From Hoeflea_A sp963921345 (GTDB taxonomy: Bacteria; Pseudomonadota; Alphaproteobacteria; Rhizobiales; Rhizobiaceae): DNA of 64,000 nucleotides. This document shows positions 55,066 through 63,683 of this stretch, piece after piece; the stretch's first letter is position 1, and each line of letters opens with the position of its first letter. The notes under the pieces were generated by a model, which was not told where the DNA came from, ran no database searches, and saw only the letters and a program-made list of their open reading frames with translations. The stretch is taken from positions 90,922-154,921 of the forward strand of contig CAWUFE020000004.1 in the NCBI GenBank assembly GCA_963921345.3. Direction: 5' to 3'. The position numbers and the translations under genes were made by a program.

Positions 55066-55992
55066 ATGAAACGCAATTCATCCCCTGCCGCACGCGCCGA
55101 CGTCTATTCCCGCATTACCGCTGAGATCATCGCGGCCATTGAGAATGGCGCCGGCGAATGGCGCGCACCGTGGTTTCATGACGGCACCGATATCGCGCGC
55201 CCGAAAAATGTCGCGTCCGGCAAAAAATACCGTGGGGTTAATGTGCTGGCGTTATGGGTCGCCGGCATGGCGCGCGGCTATGGCGACGGCCTGTGGGGCA
55301 CGTATCGCCAATGGCAGGCGGCCGGAGCGCAGGTCCGCAAAGGTGAGCGGTCCACTGCGGTGGTGCTTTGGAAGGAGATCAAGGGCTCCCGCCAGGACGT
55401 CGATGAAGACGATGAGAAAGGCTCCGGCCGTCTGTTCGCCCGCTCGTTCAATGTCTTCAACGCCGCACAGGTCGACGGATACGAGCGTCCAACCGCTGAT
55501 GATGCGCACGAACTGCCGGAGACCGAGCGTCTTGCCCATGCGGAAGAGTTCATCGCCAACCTTGGCATCAAGACCGTCTTCGGCGGATCGCGTGCCTACT
55601 ATCTGCCGTCGAGCGACACGGTGTTCATGCCCCGCTTCAGCGCCTTCCAGGACGCGGTTTCGTTCTATTCCACATGGCTGCATGAGCACGGTCATGCGGT
55701 TGGCAGCCCTGGCCGACTTGATCGCGATCTGTCGGGATCGTTCGGTTCTGCGTCATACGCGGCCGAAGAGCTGGTTGTGGAGATAATGAGCGGTTTCGTC
55801 CTTGCCGATCTGGGCATTGCCCACCATCCCCGCCCCGATCATGCGGCGTATATTTCCAGTTGGCTGGAGTGCCTGAAGCGCGATCCCAAGGCCATCTTCA
55901 CGGCCGCCAGCAAGGCGCAACAGGCGGCCGACTGGATGCACGCGCAGCAGCCGTCCAACGGTACGGCAGCCGCTTTCGAGGAGGTCGCGTGA
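55066..55992 (+). CDS. ardC: ArdC-type antirestriction protein
   Basis: The 308-residue protein starts MKRNSSPAARADVYSRITAE. Its N-terminal domain has the ArdC pattern (IIAAIENGAGEWRAPWFHD, GKKYRGVNVLALWVAG, YGTYRQWQAAGAQVRKGER), which binds single-stranded DNA. The C-terminal domain is zincin-like with HEHGHA (His206, Glu207, His210) followed by AAEELVVEIMSGFVLADLG. ArdC protects incoming plasmid DNA from restriction. It is coupled to the next gene by ATGA. Its presence supports a conjugative element. Intact. Confidence 0.94.
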   Translation: MKRNSSPAARADVYSRITAEIIAAIENGAGEWRAPWFHDGTDIARPKNVASGKKYRGVNVLALWVAGMARGYGDGLWGTYRQWQAAGAQVRKGERSTAVVLWKEIKGSRQDVDEDDEKGSGRLFARSFNVFNAAQVDGYERPTADDAHELPETERLAHAEEFIANLGIKTVFGGSRAYYLPSSDTVFMPRFSAFQDAVSFYSTWLHEHGHAVGSPGRLDRDLSGSFGSASYAAEELVVEIMSGFVLADLGIAHHPRPDHAAYISSWLECLKRDPKAIFTAASKAQQAADWMHAQQPSNGTAAAFEEVA

Positions 55993-56321
55993 TGGATGAT
56001 TATCGCGAATACGTCTTTACCCTGCCGGATGGATCGGTGCGTTACGAGATGATCGGCAGCGCCAAGGATATGTTTGCGTTCAAGCGCATGTATGGAGCCG
56101 TCCAGGCAAAGCCCGTAGCGCGTGCCGATGAGGATGGGTCGGATGCCCGCCGCCGTGGGTTGCGTGAGGAATTGGCAGATCTCGAACGGCGGTATTTCGC
56201 GGAAGGGGTTGGCGACGAGGACATGCCCGAGGAGATTGAAGGTCGCCTGATGGCGATCGAGAGTGAACTCGCCGCACTGGAGAAGCAGTCGCGGCGTCAG
56301 CGCCCGGCCGAAAAGCCCTGA
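55992..56321 (+). CDS. Small hypothetical protein coupled to ardC
   Basis: The 109-residue protein MDDYREYVFTLPDGSVRYEM has a compact N-terminal part (IGSAKDMFAFKRMYGAVQ) and a C-terminal coiled-coil (LREELADLERRYFAE, LMAIESELAALEKQ). Its ATG overlaps the ardC stop. Unknown function; probably a mobile-element backbone gene. Confidence 0.7.
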   Translation: MDDYREYVFTLPDGSVRYEMIGSAKDMFAFKRMYGAVQAKPVARADEDGSDARRRGLREELADLERRYFAEGVGDEDMPEEIEGRLMAIESELAALEKQSRRQRPAEKP

Positions 56322-56474
56322 TCACCGTGACGACCCGTGTGCGCACCGGGCCGTTCATGGTCGCCGTTCATGTGCCGGCGATCAGCCCTGCGTTGTCGTT
56401 GTCGGCGCGCGCCATCAGCATGATCCGAAAGAGATGAGCGGATCCCGTACGCGGGTTGCGATCCCTTGTGGTGG

Positions 56475-56878
56475 TCAATGCGGCAACTGCCCGTTGGTCA
56501 TCATGATGGGTCTGTGCTCGTCAGTCTGTTCGTGAAAGTGGCCGACGACGGTTTCCCTGGGGTCGAGCATCGAATTGCATAACTGTGTCGCCTCAGCCGT
56601 TTTCAAAACACGGTGGATGTGGTCATAGGCTGCGGCGGCATCCTTCACGCAACCGTCGAGGCACAGATCGAATTCGGCGATGAGTGCCGCCGCCTCGGCA
56701 ATCTGCGTCATCAACGGCGGGTTCCCCCGCCGAACCGCGTCCGATGCCGGATCGCGCCCGCACAGGCAAAGTGGGCTACCGTCGTGCATCACCACATGCC
56801 CCTCGGGGAACATCTTGGTCAGTTCTCAAGCAGATCCTCGTCAACGAGATTGTCGCAATCATCAAGGTCGTCGTCCAT
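56475..56878 (-). pseudogene. Acidic hypothetical protein, module copy 2, frameshifted
   Basis: Homologous to 45070-45450. The start MDDDLDDCDNLVDEDLLE is followed by loss of one A relative to copy 1 (GAGAACTG for GAAGAACTG near 56826), giving a stop soon after. The rest is intact in another frame from MFPEGHVVMHDG. It also contains an in-frame 21-bp palindromic insertion at about 56713-56732 that copy 1 lacks. Confidence 0.75.
56713..56732. repeat. GGCGGGTTTCCCCGCC-type palindrome inserted in module copy 2
   Basis: AACGGCGGGTTCCCCCGCCG interrupts the alignment with module copy 1 (ATCATCAC-TGTATCCG there), adding seven codons without breaking the frame. It belongs to the family described at 63591-63658. 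Confidence 0.8.
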
Positions 56879-57168
56879 GGTCTGGCTCCCTGGCCATTGT
56901 GCAACGGCTGGCGCTCATGGATGGCGACCAGTCTGCCGGTTGGGTGTGCGTCCGGTGCGGTTTTGGCTGTCGGCGCGTCAGCTGTCCGGATGATCGGCGT
57001 GACGGGATGTGGCTTCGGTCCAGGATCGGCCTTGACCCTTTCCAGATGGGCGGTGACGACATGTCGCAACGCCTTGAGACAAGGCAATGCCTGATCCGTG
57101 GGGCAGCCGTGGAAGTCGGCGAAAACGCGGTTGATCGCCACTACGGTGTCCGGCTCCGCATCCATCAT
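56776..57168 (-). CDS. Hypothetical protein, module copy 2
   Basis: The 130-residue product MMDAEPDTVVAINRVFADFH is highly similar to 45390-45740. Its C-terminus is longer because of the one-base loss in the overlapping acidic gene. Divergent from the intact ParB-like gene. Unknown function. Confidence 0.6.
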   Translation of the reverse strand: MMDAEPDTVVAINRVFADFHGCPTDQALPCLKALRHVVTAHLERVKADPGPKPHPVTPIIRTADAPTAKTAPDAHPTGRLVAIHERQPLHNGQGARPWTTTLMIATISLTRICLRTDQDVPRGACGDARR

Positions 57169-57377
57169 TGCGCTTTTGCCGCCTCCGTATGATAGGCATC
57201 CAAATCCGTAGCACGGCCGAACCCTGGGGTCCATGGTTCCGCATCGTCTTGATGCCTGTGCCGCAACGCTGTCCGCGCTGAAACGACCTTCAGGAGAGCA
57301 AGAGTACGGCAAAGCCCGGGTGGACCGGGCTTGATTGGAAAGAGAGGCTTTCCGACCGGTCGCAAGGAGTAAAACCC

Positions 57378-59681
57378 ATGGCATCTGCCAGCACGAAACT
57401 GATCCCGCTCAACAAGCTCGCCATCAGTGCCAACAACGCCCGCAAGGCGAAGACGTCGAAGACCGAGGATGATGAACTCTACGCATCCCTTAAGCATCAC
57501 GGTCTGAAGCAAAACCTTCTGGTTCACGCCGTTGGCGACGAGTTCCATGTCCACGCTGGCGGTCGCCGACTGACGCAGCTGAAGCGCCTGGCTCAGGACG
57601 GTCACCTCAAGGCGGATTCGAAGATCCCGTGTCGCGTCGAGGCGGCGGCTGTCGCGCAGGAGACGTCGCTTGTGGAAAACAGTCTCCGTTCGGCGATGTC
57701 GCCCGCTGACCAACTGGAGGCATTCGCCCGGCTGATCGATGCCGGCAGCACGGTCGATGAGGTTGCCACACGTTTCGGCGTTACCACCGGCCTTGTCGAG
57801 CGTCGCCTGAAGCTGGCGCGGGTCGCACCCGAGATTATTGAGGACCTTCGTGAGGGCAAGATGACGCTGGAGACGGCGAAGGCCTTCACGCTGACCAATG
57901 ACCATGCTCGCCAGCTCGAGGTTCGCGAGGCGATTGCGCATCTGCATGCGGGCGGTGTGCACCACACGGTCCGGCGGATGCTGACAGACCATGCCCAGTC
58001 GGGCAATTCGCGTCTGGCGCGGTACGTCGGCGTCGACAAGTACAAGGCCGCCGGTGGTCCGGTGATCGAGGATCTGTTTTCCGACGAGGGCAGTGTTCTG
58101 CTTGAGGATGGCGCGCTGCTGGAGAGGCTGGCCGTCGAGAAGCTGGAGCGCGCCGCGAAGAAGCAGGGCAAGGGCTGGAAGTGGTGCGAGGCTGTGCTGG
58201 ATTTCGATTACAGCGCCGGTCTTCAATATGGCCGCGTGTATCCCGAGCCGCAGGACCTCGATCCGGAGATCGCCGAGGAGCGCGAGACGTTGCGGACGCG
58301 TCTGGACGAACTGGACGATCTCGATAATGACGCCTGGACGGAGGCGCTGGAGCAGGAAGCCGACCGCGCGGCCGAGCGCATTGCGGAGATCGATGAGTCG
58401 GAGCGGGATAGCGCCGTCTATAGCGACGCGCAGCGCGCCATCGCCGGCTGCATCGTGACGCTGGATTACCAAGGCCAGGTGACAGTCGAGGCGGGCCTGG
58501 TGCGGGCTGAGGACATTCCGGTCGACAAGACGCCGGCAGCGACCGATGGCGAGAATGGTGACGATGCCGATGATGCGGTTTCGTCGGAGAAACCGCCCGC
58601 TGGGACGGCGGGGAAACCCGCCGGTGATACCGCATCGTCGGTGGTTGTCGCGCCGCCGCGCTCCGCGAAGGCACCGCCGGTACCGGTCGATCCGGTGACA
58701 GCGGCGCGCAAGGAGCAGGGGATATCGCAATCGCTTGCCGACGATCTTCGCGCCACGCGCCACCAGATCGTGCAGGCGCATCTGTGCGCCGATTACGACA
58801 CCGCCTTCGACGCCATGCTCTACTGCCTGTGCCGCCAGACCTTCGGCAACGGCAATGAAGCGATGCCGCTCGACGTGACATTGAAGCCGGCGATGGTTGC
58901 TGGCAGTCGGGACATTCTGCAGGAAAGTATCGCGGCTGCGGTGCTTGCGGAGTTGCAAGGCTCGCTTCGTATCGATTGGATGAGCATGAAGCGTCCGCAG
59001 GACTTCGAGGCGATGTGCGCCCTTGACGAAGCCGACAAGCGGGCGCTGTTTGCCTGGTGTGCCGGATACGCACTCGACCAGCAGCTTTCATCGGACGGTC
59101 GCGCCGATCCGGTGTTCGAGTTGCTGGGACGGCGAATGAAGGTCGATATCGCCAAATTCTGGCGTCCGACGGTGGAGACGTACTGGGGCCGGGTCAAGAA
59201 GGACCACGCGCTCGATGTCGCCCGTGACCTGATCGGCGACGAATGGGTGGCCGACCGGTCCCACTACAAGAAAGCGCTGTTGGCCAAGTCGATGGAGGCG
59301 TATTTCGCGGACGACGCCGGCGAGCGGGTCGGGATGAGCCCGCAAGGGGCCGCCAAGACTGCCGCCTGGCTTCCTGACGGCATGGGCTTTGGTGCGGACG
59401 AGGTCGGCGATGAACTGACCGGAGCAGATCCGGCATTGGCGGATAATCCGCCGGAGGCAAGCATCGCGCCGCCGTGCCAGGAACGGCGGGGAAACCCGCC
59501 AGAGAACGCGGGCACTGGCACGGCGGATGCCGATCCGGCCGCGAGCGATGCCGAAACACCCGGCGGTGGTGATCTCCCGGACTTCCTGCGGGAGCATGTG
59601 AGCATCGTCCATGTGGGTGGTGACGGCGAAACCCGTTCACTTGATCCGGTGGACGTCTTGCTGGGGGATACGGCCGAATAG
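57378..59681 (+). CDS. Large ParB-like protein, module copy 2 (intact)
   Basis: The 767-residue protein starts MASASTKLIPLNKLAISANN, with AAGGAG upstream. The N-terminal ~130 residues are ParB-type: LKHHGLKQNLLVHAVGDEFHVHAGGRRLTQL, then VAQETSLVENSLRSAMSPADQLEAF (the conserved ENxxR.xM box) and a helix-turn-helix EVATRFGVTTGLVERRLKLA. The middle and C-terminal parts are long, acidic and Ala/Asp-rich with RVYPEPQDLDPEIAEERETL and a later domain around KRALFAWCAGYALDQQL. Proteins like this are usual on rhizobial plasmids and ICEs, where a regulatory or partition-like role is assumed; there is no ParA next to it. Two palindrome insertions lie in its linkers. Confidence 0.9.
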   Translation: MASASTKLIPLNKLAISANNARKAKTSKTEDDELYASLKHHGLKQNLLVHAVGDEFHVHAGGRRLTQLKRLAQDGHLKADSKIPCRVEAAAVAQETSLVENSLRSAMSPADQLEAFARLIDAGSTVDEVATRFGVTTGLVERRLKLARVAPEIIEDLREGKMTLETAKAFTLTNDHARQLEVREAIAHLHAGGVHHTVRRMLTDHAQSGNSRLARYVGVDKYKAAGGPVIEDLFSDEGSVLLEDGALLERLAVEKLERAAKKQGKGWKWCEAVLDFDYSAGLQYGRVYPEPQDLDPEIAEERETLRTRLDELDDLDNDAWTEALEQEADRAAERIAEIDESERDSAVYSDAQRAIAGCIVTLDYQGQVTVEAGLVRAEDIPVDKTPAATDGENGDDADDAVSSEKPPAGTAGKPAGDTASSVVVAPPRSAKAPPVPVDPVTAARKEQGISQSLADDLRATRHQIVQAHLCADYDTAFDAMLYCLCRQTFGNGNEAMPLDVTLKPAMVAGSRDILQESIAAAVLAELQGSLRIDWMSMKRPQDFEAMCALDEADKRALFAWCAGYALDQQLSSDGRADPVFELLGRRMKVDIAKFWRPTVETYWGRVKKDHALDVARDLIGDEWVADRSHYKKALLAKSMEAYFADDAGERVGMSPQGAAKTAAWLPDGMGFGADEVGDELTGADPALADNPPEASIAPPCQERRGNPPENAGTGTADADPAASDAETPGGGDLPDFLREHVSIVHVGGDGETRSLDPVDVLLGDTAE
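58605..58623. repeat. Palindromic repeat inside ParB-like gene linker (copy 2 only)
   Basis: ACGGCGGGGAAACCCGCCG codes GTAGKPAG in the Ala/Asp linker. Copy 1 lacks this stretch, so it was inserted after duplication or lost from copy 1. Confidence 0.75.
59482..59500. repeat. Palindromic repeat inside ParB-like gene (copy 2)
   Basis: AACGGCGGGGAAACCCGCC; the same sequence is at 48013-48031 in copy 1, so this insertion predates the duplication. Confidence 0.8.
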
Positions 59682-59818
59682 GCCATCCTGGAACGGGACG
59701 GCTGGTCTCGACATTGATGCGCATTTTGGGGCCGCTCCCGATCGGGGCGGCCCTTTTCGTGGTGCCGGGTTTCAGGAGGTCGAAGCGGTTTCGGCCGGCG
59801 CGGCGAGGAGACAAAACC

Positions 59819-60214
59819 ATGGATGCAACTGCACTGACAGACGACACCCAGGCGCATCAGGAACAGGAGATGGCCGCCGTCATCGCGGCTCAGAACGATG
59901 CGTTTCGCCGCAACATCGCCTTGCCGGGTGAAACCGACGTTCCCGAAGGCCGCGTAGTGATCACATGCGGGGTCGAAAAGCAGGGGCCGGCCTTCGTTGT
60001 GGAGGCCCTGCGCAAGATTGCTTCGTTTGATGATTTCACGGACGATTGCGACCCCGACGGCTGGCACACCATGGCAGCGGTTGAAGTCGGGCCGCTGACC
60101 GTCTGGGCAAAGATTGACTTGTATGATCGTGACTACCGGTTCGGTTCCGATGCGCCGGCTGATCCGGAGCACACACGTCGCGTCCTGACCGTGCTTTTCC
60201 CGGATGAGTGGTGA
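59819..60214 (+). CDS. DUF3768 protein
   Basis: The 131-residue protein starts MDATALTDDTQAHQEQEMAA and has QNDAFRRNIALPG, VEALRKIASFDDFTDDCDPDGWHTMAAVEVG, and KIDLYDRDYRFGSDAPADPEHTRRVLTVLFPDEW, the DUF3768 pattern. GAGGAG precedes the ATG. DUF3768 genes are common in alphaproteobacterial mobile elements next to ParB-like and ArdC genes; biochemical role unknown. A broken copy is at 50601-50800. Confidence 0.9.
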   Translation: MDATALTDDTQAHQEQEMAAVIAAQNDAFRRNIALPGETDVPEGRVVITCGVEKQGPAFVVEALRKIASFDDFTDDCDPDGWHTMAAVEVGPLTVWAKIDLYDRDYRFGSDAPADPEHTRRVLTVLFPDEW

Positions 60215-60381
60215 GCCCGGCGGGTCCTCCCGCCGTTATGGGCACGGCGGCGCTTAGCTCGCCTACGGCACAGTCCCTGCCCACCGACTGTCGCCTGTCA
60301 GCACCGCCTGGCAACCGACACGGAACCATACGACGCCCGCGTTTGCCGCGGGCGTTTTCATTCGCAAATGGAGAACCAAAA

Positions 60382-60600
60382 ATGAAACCCACCAGGCAAC
60401 GCGAGCCCCGGGACATGCTCGCCAGCGATACCGCCGCCTCGCATTTCGTGCCCCTCGGTCATGTGGTCGAAAACATCGTCCGTAGCGTTCACGAGAAGCG
60501 CACAAACCAGCACATGGCGCCGGCCAGAACCGACATCCGGCACCGGCGGGATGACCTGTCATTCTTGCGGCGGGGACGCCGTCCGGTATCGGCAGCGTGA
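60382..60600 (+). CDS. Small hypothetical protein, module copy 2
   Basis: The 72-residue product MKPTRQREPRDMLASDTAAS continues HFVPLGHVVENIVRSVHEKR and ends in a basic Arg-rich tail. Homologue of 50886-51071. A short gene start follows (60611, MGTVYEERLREDHGC) and is cut off after 18 codons, probably by the IS110 element. Unknown function. Confidence 0.65.
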   Translation: MKPTRQREPRDMLASDTAASHFVPLGHVVENIVRSVHEKRTNQHMAPARTDIRHRRDDLSFLRRGRRPVSAA

Positions 60601-60817
60601 GGAGGAGACCATGGGTACAGTTTATGAAGAGCGGCTACGCGAGGACCATGGGTGCAAGATACCGTAATGGGGCTCGGCACAAACCGCTCCCGTTTCGGAT
60701 TGCTGAAACACTGCGGATGAGGTGTCGTTGCTCCTGATGCGGATGAACCGCATCTTTTACGGCGTCGCGCCATGAGGCGTGCGCCATTTTCATCAAATGA
60801 AAAGAAGGAGCAACGAC

Positions 60818-61855
60818 GTGAACGTTTTTATAGGATTGGACCTCTCTTTGAAAGACACCGCGGTCTGCGTGCTGACGGAAAAAGGCGATATCCTCAAAGA
60901 AGCAAAGGTTGCGAGCGAACCTGCCGATCTGGTCGCCTTCGTGCACGAACTGGGCTGTCAGATCGGCAGCATCGGTCTTGAGGCCGGCCCCTTGTCTCAG
61001 TGGTTGCACAAAGCCTTGACGGATGCGGGCTTCGAGACGGTACTGATGGAGACGCGCCAGGTTAATTCGGCATTGAAAGGGATGCCGATCAAGACTGATC
61101 GCCGCGATGCTGAAGGGATCGCGCGCCTGCTTCATTTGGGTTGGTACCGGCCGGTGCACTGCAAATCCGTATCGGCACAGGAGCATCGCGCGATTCTGAC
61201 GGCTCGCAAGGCGATCCAGAAAACGCTGAAGGCTATCGAGCAATCGGTTCGCGGCGTCCTGCGCGGCTTCGGTTTGAAGATGGGCAAAGTGTCGGAGGCC
61301 GCCTTCGAGGCTCGGGTGCGTGAGCTTGTTAACGGCAATGCCATGCTTGAAATCGCCGTCGCGCCGCAACTGCGTCTTCGCAATATCCAGCGCACGGAAC
61401 TGGCCGGCCTGGATAAAGAGGTCAAACGCTTGGCGAATGCGGATCCGGTCTGTCAGTTGTTGATGACGATGCCGGGTGTCGGTCCGATCACATCGCTGAC
61501 CTTCAAGTCTGCTGTCGACGACCCGCAGCAATTCCGTCGGTCGAGGGATATCGGCCTATGGGTTGGCTTGACGCCAGGCCGGCACCAGTCTGGAGAGCTG
61601 GATATATCTGGAAGGATCACGAAGGCGGGCGATGCGGGTCTTCGTGCGGCGCTCTATATGGCGGCGCAATCCATGCTGAAAGGCAAGCATAACTGGCTGA
61701 AATCCTGGGCGCTGCGACTTGCAACTCGGCGCGGCAAGAAGTTTGCGAAGGTCGCGCTTTCGCGGCGGATCGGCGTGGTGCTGCACCGGATGATGTCGGA
61801 CGGAACGGAATTCTGCTTCGCCCGCGAAGAGGCCATGGCCATGCGAGCCGCCTAA
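60818..61855 (+). CDS. IS110-family transposase (DEDD)
   Basis: The 345-residue protein starts at GTG 60818, after AAGAAGGAG. NVFIGLDLSLKDTAVCVL carries the first Asp, SIGLEAGPLSQWL the Glu, and MPIKTDRRDAEGIARLLHLG the Asp pair of the RuvC-like DEDD domain. The C-terminal Tnp_20 part has LLMTMPGVGPITSLTFKSAV and DIGLWVGLTPGRHQSGE with the serine region. Length and motifs are normal. IS110 elements lack inverted repeats and use a noncoding guide RNA from an untranslated flank; the ends could not be fixed here. The interrupted small gene at 60611 suggests the left end lies near 60665. Confidence 0.94.
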   Translation: MNVFIGLDLSLKDTAVCVLTEKGDILKEAKVASEPADLVAFVHELGCQIGSIGLEAGPLSQWLHKALTDAGFETVLMETRQVNSALKGMPIKTDRRDAEGIARLLHLGWYRPVHCKSVSAQEHRAILTARKAIQKTLKAIEQSVRGVLRGFGLKMGKVSEAAFEARVRELVNGNAMLEIAVAPQLRLRNIQRTELAGLDKEVKRLANADPVCQLLMTMPGVGPITSLTFKSAVDDPQQFRRSRDIGLWVGLTPGRHQSGELDISGRITKAGDAGLRAALYMAAQSMLKGKHNWLKSWALRLATRRGKKFAKVALSRRIGVVLHRMMSDGTEFCFAREEAMAMRAA

Positions 61856-62213
61856 CCGCACAGCACAGGCTGCACCAATCGAGATCCAAACCGACAAGAA
61901 GGAGTTTTGCCGCGCCTGACGGTCTCGGCCACCTCGTGTCCTTGCCGGGACGCGGTTCCCGATGATGCTGTTGACGCGCTCTTACCGAACCCATGGATGG
62001 GTTCGAGCATGTTTGCAAGATTGGCACTCGGGAACTTTTCGAACTTGGTATCAAGTTGGCGGCCTTTGCCTCGGCATTGCGCTGACCACGTACAGAAGCA
62101 CGCGCCCGGCGGTGACACATTGAAGGTGACTTGGCACGACAGAAGGCAAGGCAAGGCGAACGGACCGAACAAACCTGCATCGGCCAGACGCAGACGCCAC
62201 GACGCTTTGCTTT
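61856..62213. other. Non-coding right flank of IS110 element
   Basis: About 360 bp without a protein-like frame, ending in an 11-bp perfect stem (GCAGACGCCAC / GTGGCGTCTGC, 62190-62224). It may include the element's right flank. Confidence 0.45.
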
Positions 62214-62224
62214 GTGGCGTCTGC
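62190..62224. repeat. Strong hairpin near the IS110 right flank
   Basis: GCAGACGCCAC pairs perfectly with GTGGCGTCTGC around a 13-nt loop. No T-run follows on the plus strand, so it is not an obvious terminator. Confidence 0.6.
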
Positions 62225-62540
62225 GAAAGCCTCAGGCGTCCATCCTCGCGAACCGCTTGGCGGTGTCGTGCTGAGGTTTTTTTTGCGCTGCGGCTTGACA
62301 GCAGAGGCCCCATTACAGAAGCGCGTCAGTCCGGCGTTGCGTCGGAAAGTCGAGCAGCAATTGCGCCAGAAAGTCTCGGCCTATGACGATTACCTCACCG
62401 GGAATTGTTTCGGTTACGTCGTCGAGCGCAGTGACGGTGAGGAGATTGATTCCTGTTGGGGTTTCATCGGCGATTACGAAGGTCATTGTCTCGAGGCAGC
62501 GCGTCAGGCGGTGTCTGGAGCACGGCTCGGCGCCGATTGA
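62214..62540 (+). pseudogene. C-terminal fragment of a mobile-element hypothetical protein
   Basis: From about 62280 the frame is protein-like: LRRKVEQQLRQKVSAYDDYL, then GNCFGYVVERSDGEEIDSCWGFIGDY and EGHCLEAARQAV. The YDDYLTG...G(Y/F)....DGE..DSCWGF.GD pattern resembles a small protein found on conjugative elements whose N-terminus is missing here. The codons before it overlap the hairpin and are not protein-like. Probably truncated by the nearby IS110 insertion. Confidence 0.55.
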
Positions 62541-63486
62541 CTGGTGGGGGATGGCCGTCCATCCAGGTGCCGGGTCGCTGGTCCTGGTCGCGCCATCCCC
62601 AGCTTGCGGCATCGCCGCGCTGAAAAGTGAGAGATGAGGTGTTTCGGGTCGAGCTCTCCCGGAGCGAGAGAGCATGGCCGGGCAGCGGCGGCAACCCCGC
62701 CGTTTCGGCCACCAACCCAACCATGCGCAAGGAGATTTCCGATGTTCCAGTTCACCGCCACGATCGCCCCCGAGGCGATTTCCAAAGTCAGCCGTCTCTA
62801 CAATTCCTCGATCACCGACGTCATCAACTCATTCAAAATGCCCGCCGCTCCGGCGCGAGTGCGGTGATGATCGAGCGCATTGAGGACCCGGCTTTCGGCA
62901 CCGCATTGCGATTTACCGACAATGGGCCGGGCCTTATCGATTGCCGCACCCTGTTCACACTGGGCCGCAGCGCCTGGCGCGACGGTATCGAGCAATCGGA
63001 GAATGCCGCCGGCATGGGCTTCATGAGTTTGGCTCAACGCGGCGCACGCATCGTTGCGCAGAAATGCGGCGGCCCCGGCTCCTGGTTATTGGAAGCGAGT
63101 GCCGCGGCCTTTGCCGGCGAGGCGCCGGTGATCGGGTCGGACGGTCCAACCGATCATCGCGGCGTGACCATCGTTTTTCCGCTGAAGCCGTCCGACGATG
63201 TCGCTGCGGCCGTCACCAGGTCGGCACGGTTCTCCCGCTGTCCGTGACACTCGACGGCGAAAGGATGGAAGCGCAGGATTTTCTGCGGGATGCGCTTCAC
63301 ATCGAGACGTGGCGAGGCATCCGGATCGGCGTCTTCGATTCCTTCGGCCATGGGTTCAGGAACGACAACGTCAACTTTTTCGGGATCACACTGCGCGCCG
63401 ACCTGCCGTGGATCGGGCAGGTGTTTCACCACGATTGCGAAGGCATGTGCGGCGTTTCCCTCGCAGCCCCGCTGTTCGAGGCCGGA

Positions 63487-63506
63487 AACGGCGGGTTTTC
63501 CCGCTG
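63487..63506. repeat. Palindromic repeat, diverged copy
   Basis: AACGGCGGGTTTTCCCGCTG, one insertion and one mismatch from the consensus. Confidence 0.65.
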
Positions 63507-63590
63507 CATCCGGCCTCATGCGAGAGCGAAAGGCGGACCGGGAAGGGCATGCCTTCCCGGTGATCGAGAAAGTTCCGGGTGGGCGCCACA

Positions 63591-63658
63591 AACGGCGGGT
63601 TTCCCCGCCGCCCACAACGGCGGGTTTCCCCGCCGCCCACAACGGCGGCCGAGCCGCC
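63591..63658. repeat. Tandem cluster of palindromic repeats
   Basis: Two perfect AACGGCGGGTTTCCCCGCCG units (63591-63610 and 63616-63635) separated by CCCAC, and a degenerate third (63641-63658). Related units lie at 48013, 56713, 58605, 59482 and 63487, with a weaker one near 62684. Confidence 0.9.
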
Positions 63659-63683
63659 CGCCACACCCGGAGGTTTTTCAATC

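Noticed and set aside
57165..58958. 597-codon open frame antisense to the intact ParB-like gene
   Set aside because: It mirrors the GC-rich third-position pattern of the ParB gene, has Arg/His-rich low-quality sequence and no ribosome site; a similar shadow exists opposite copy 1.
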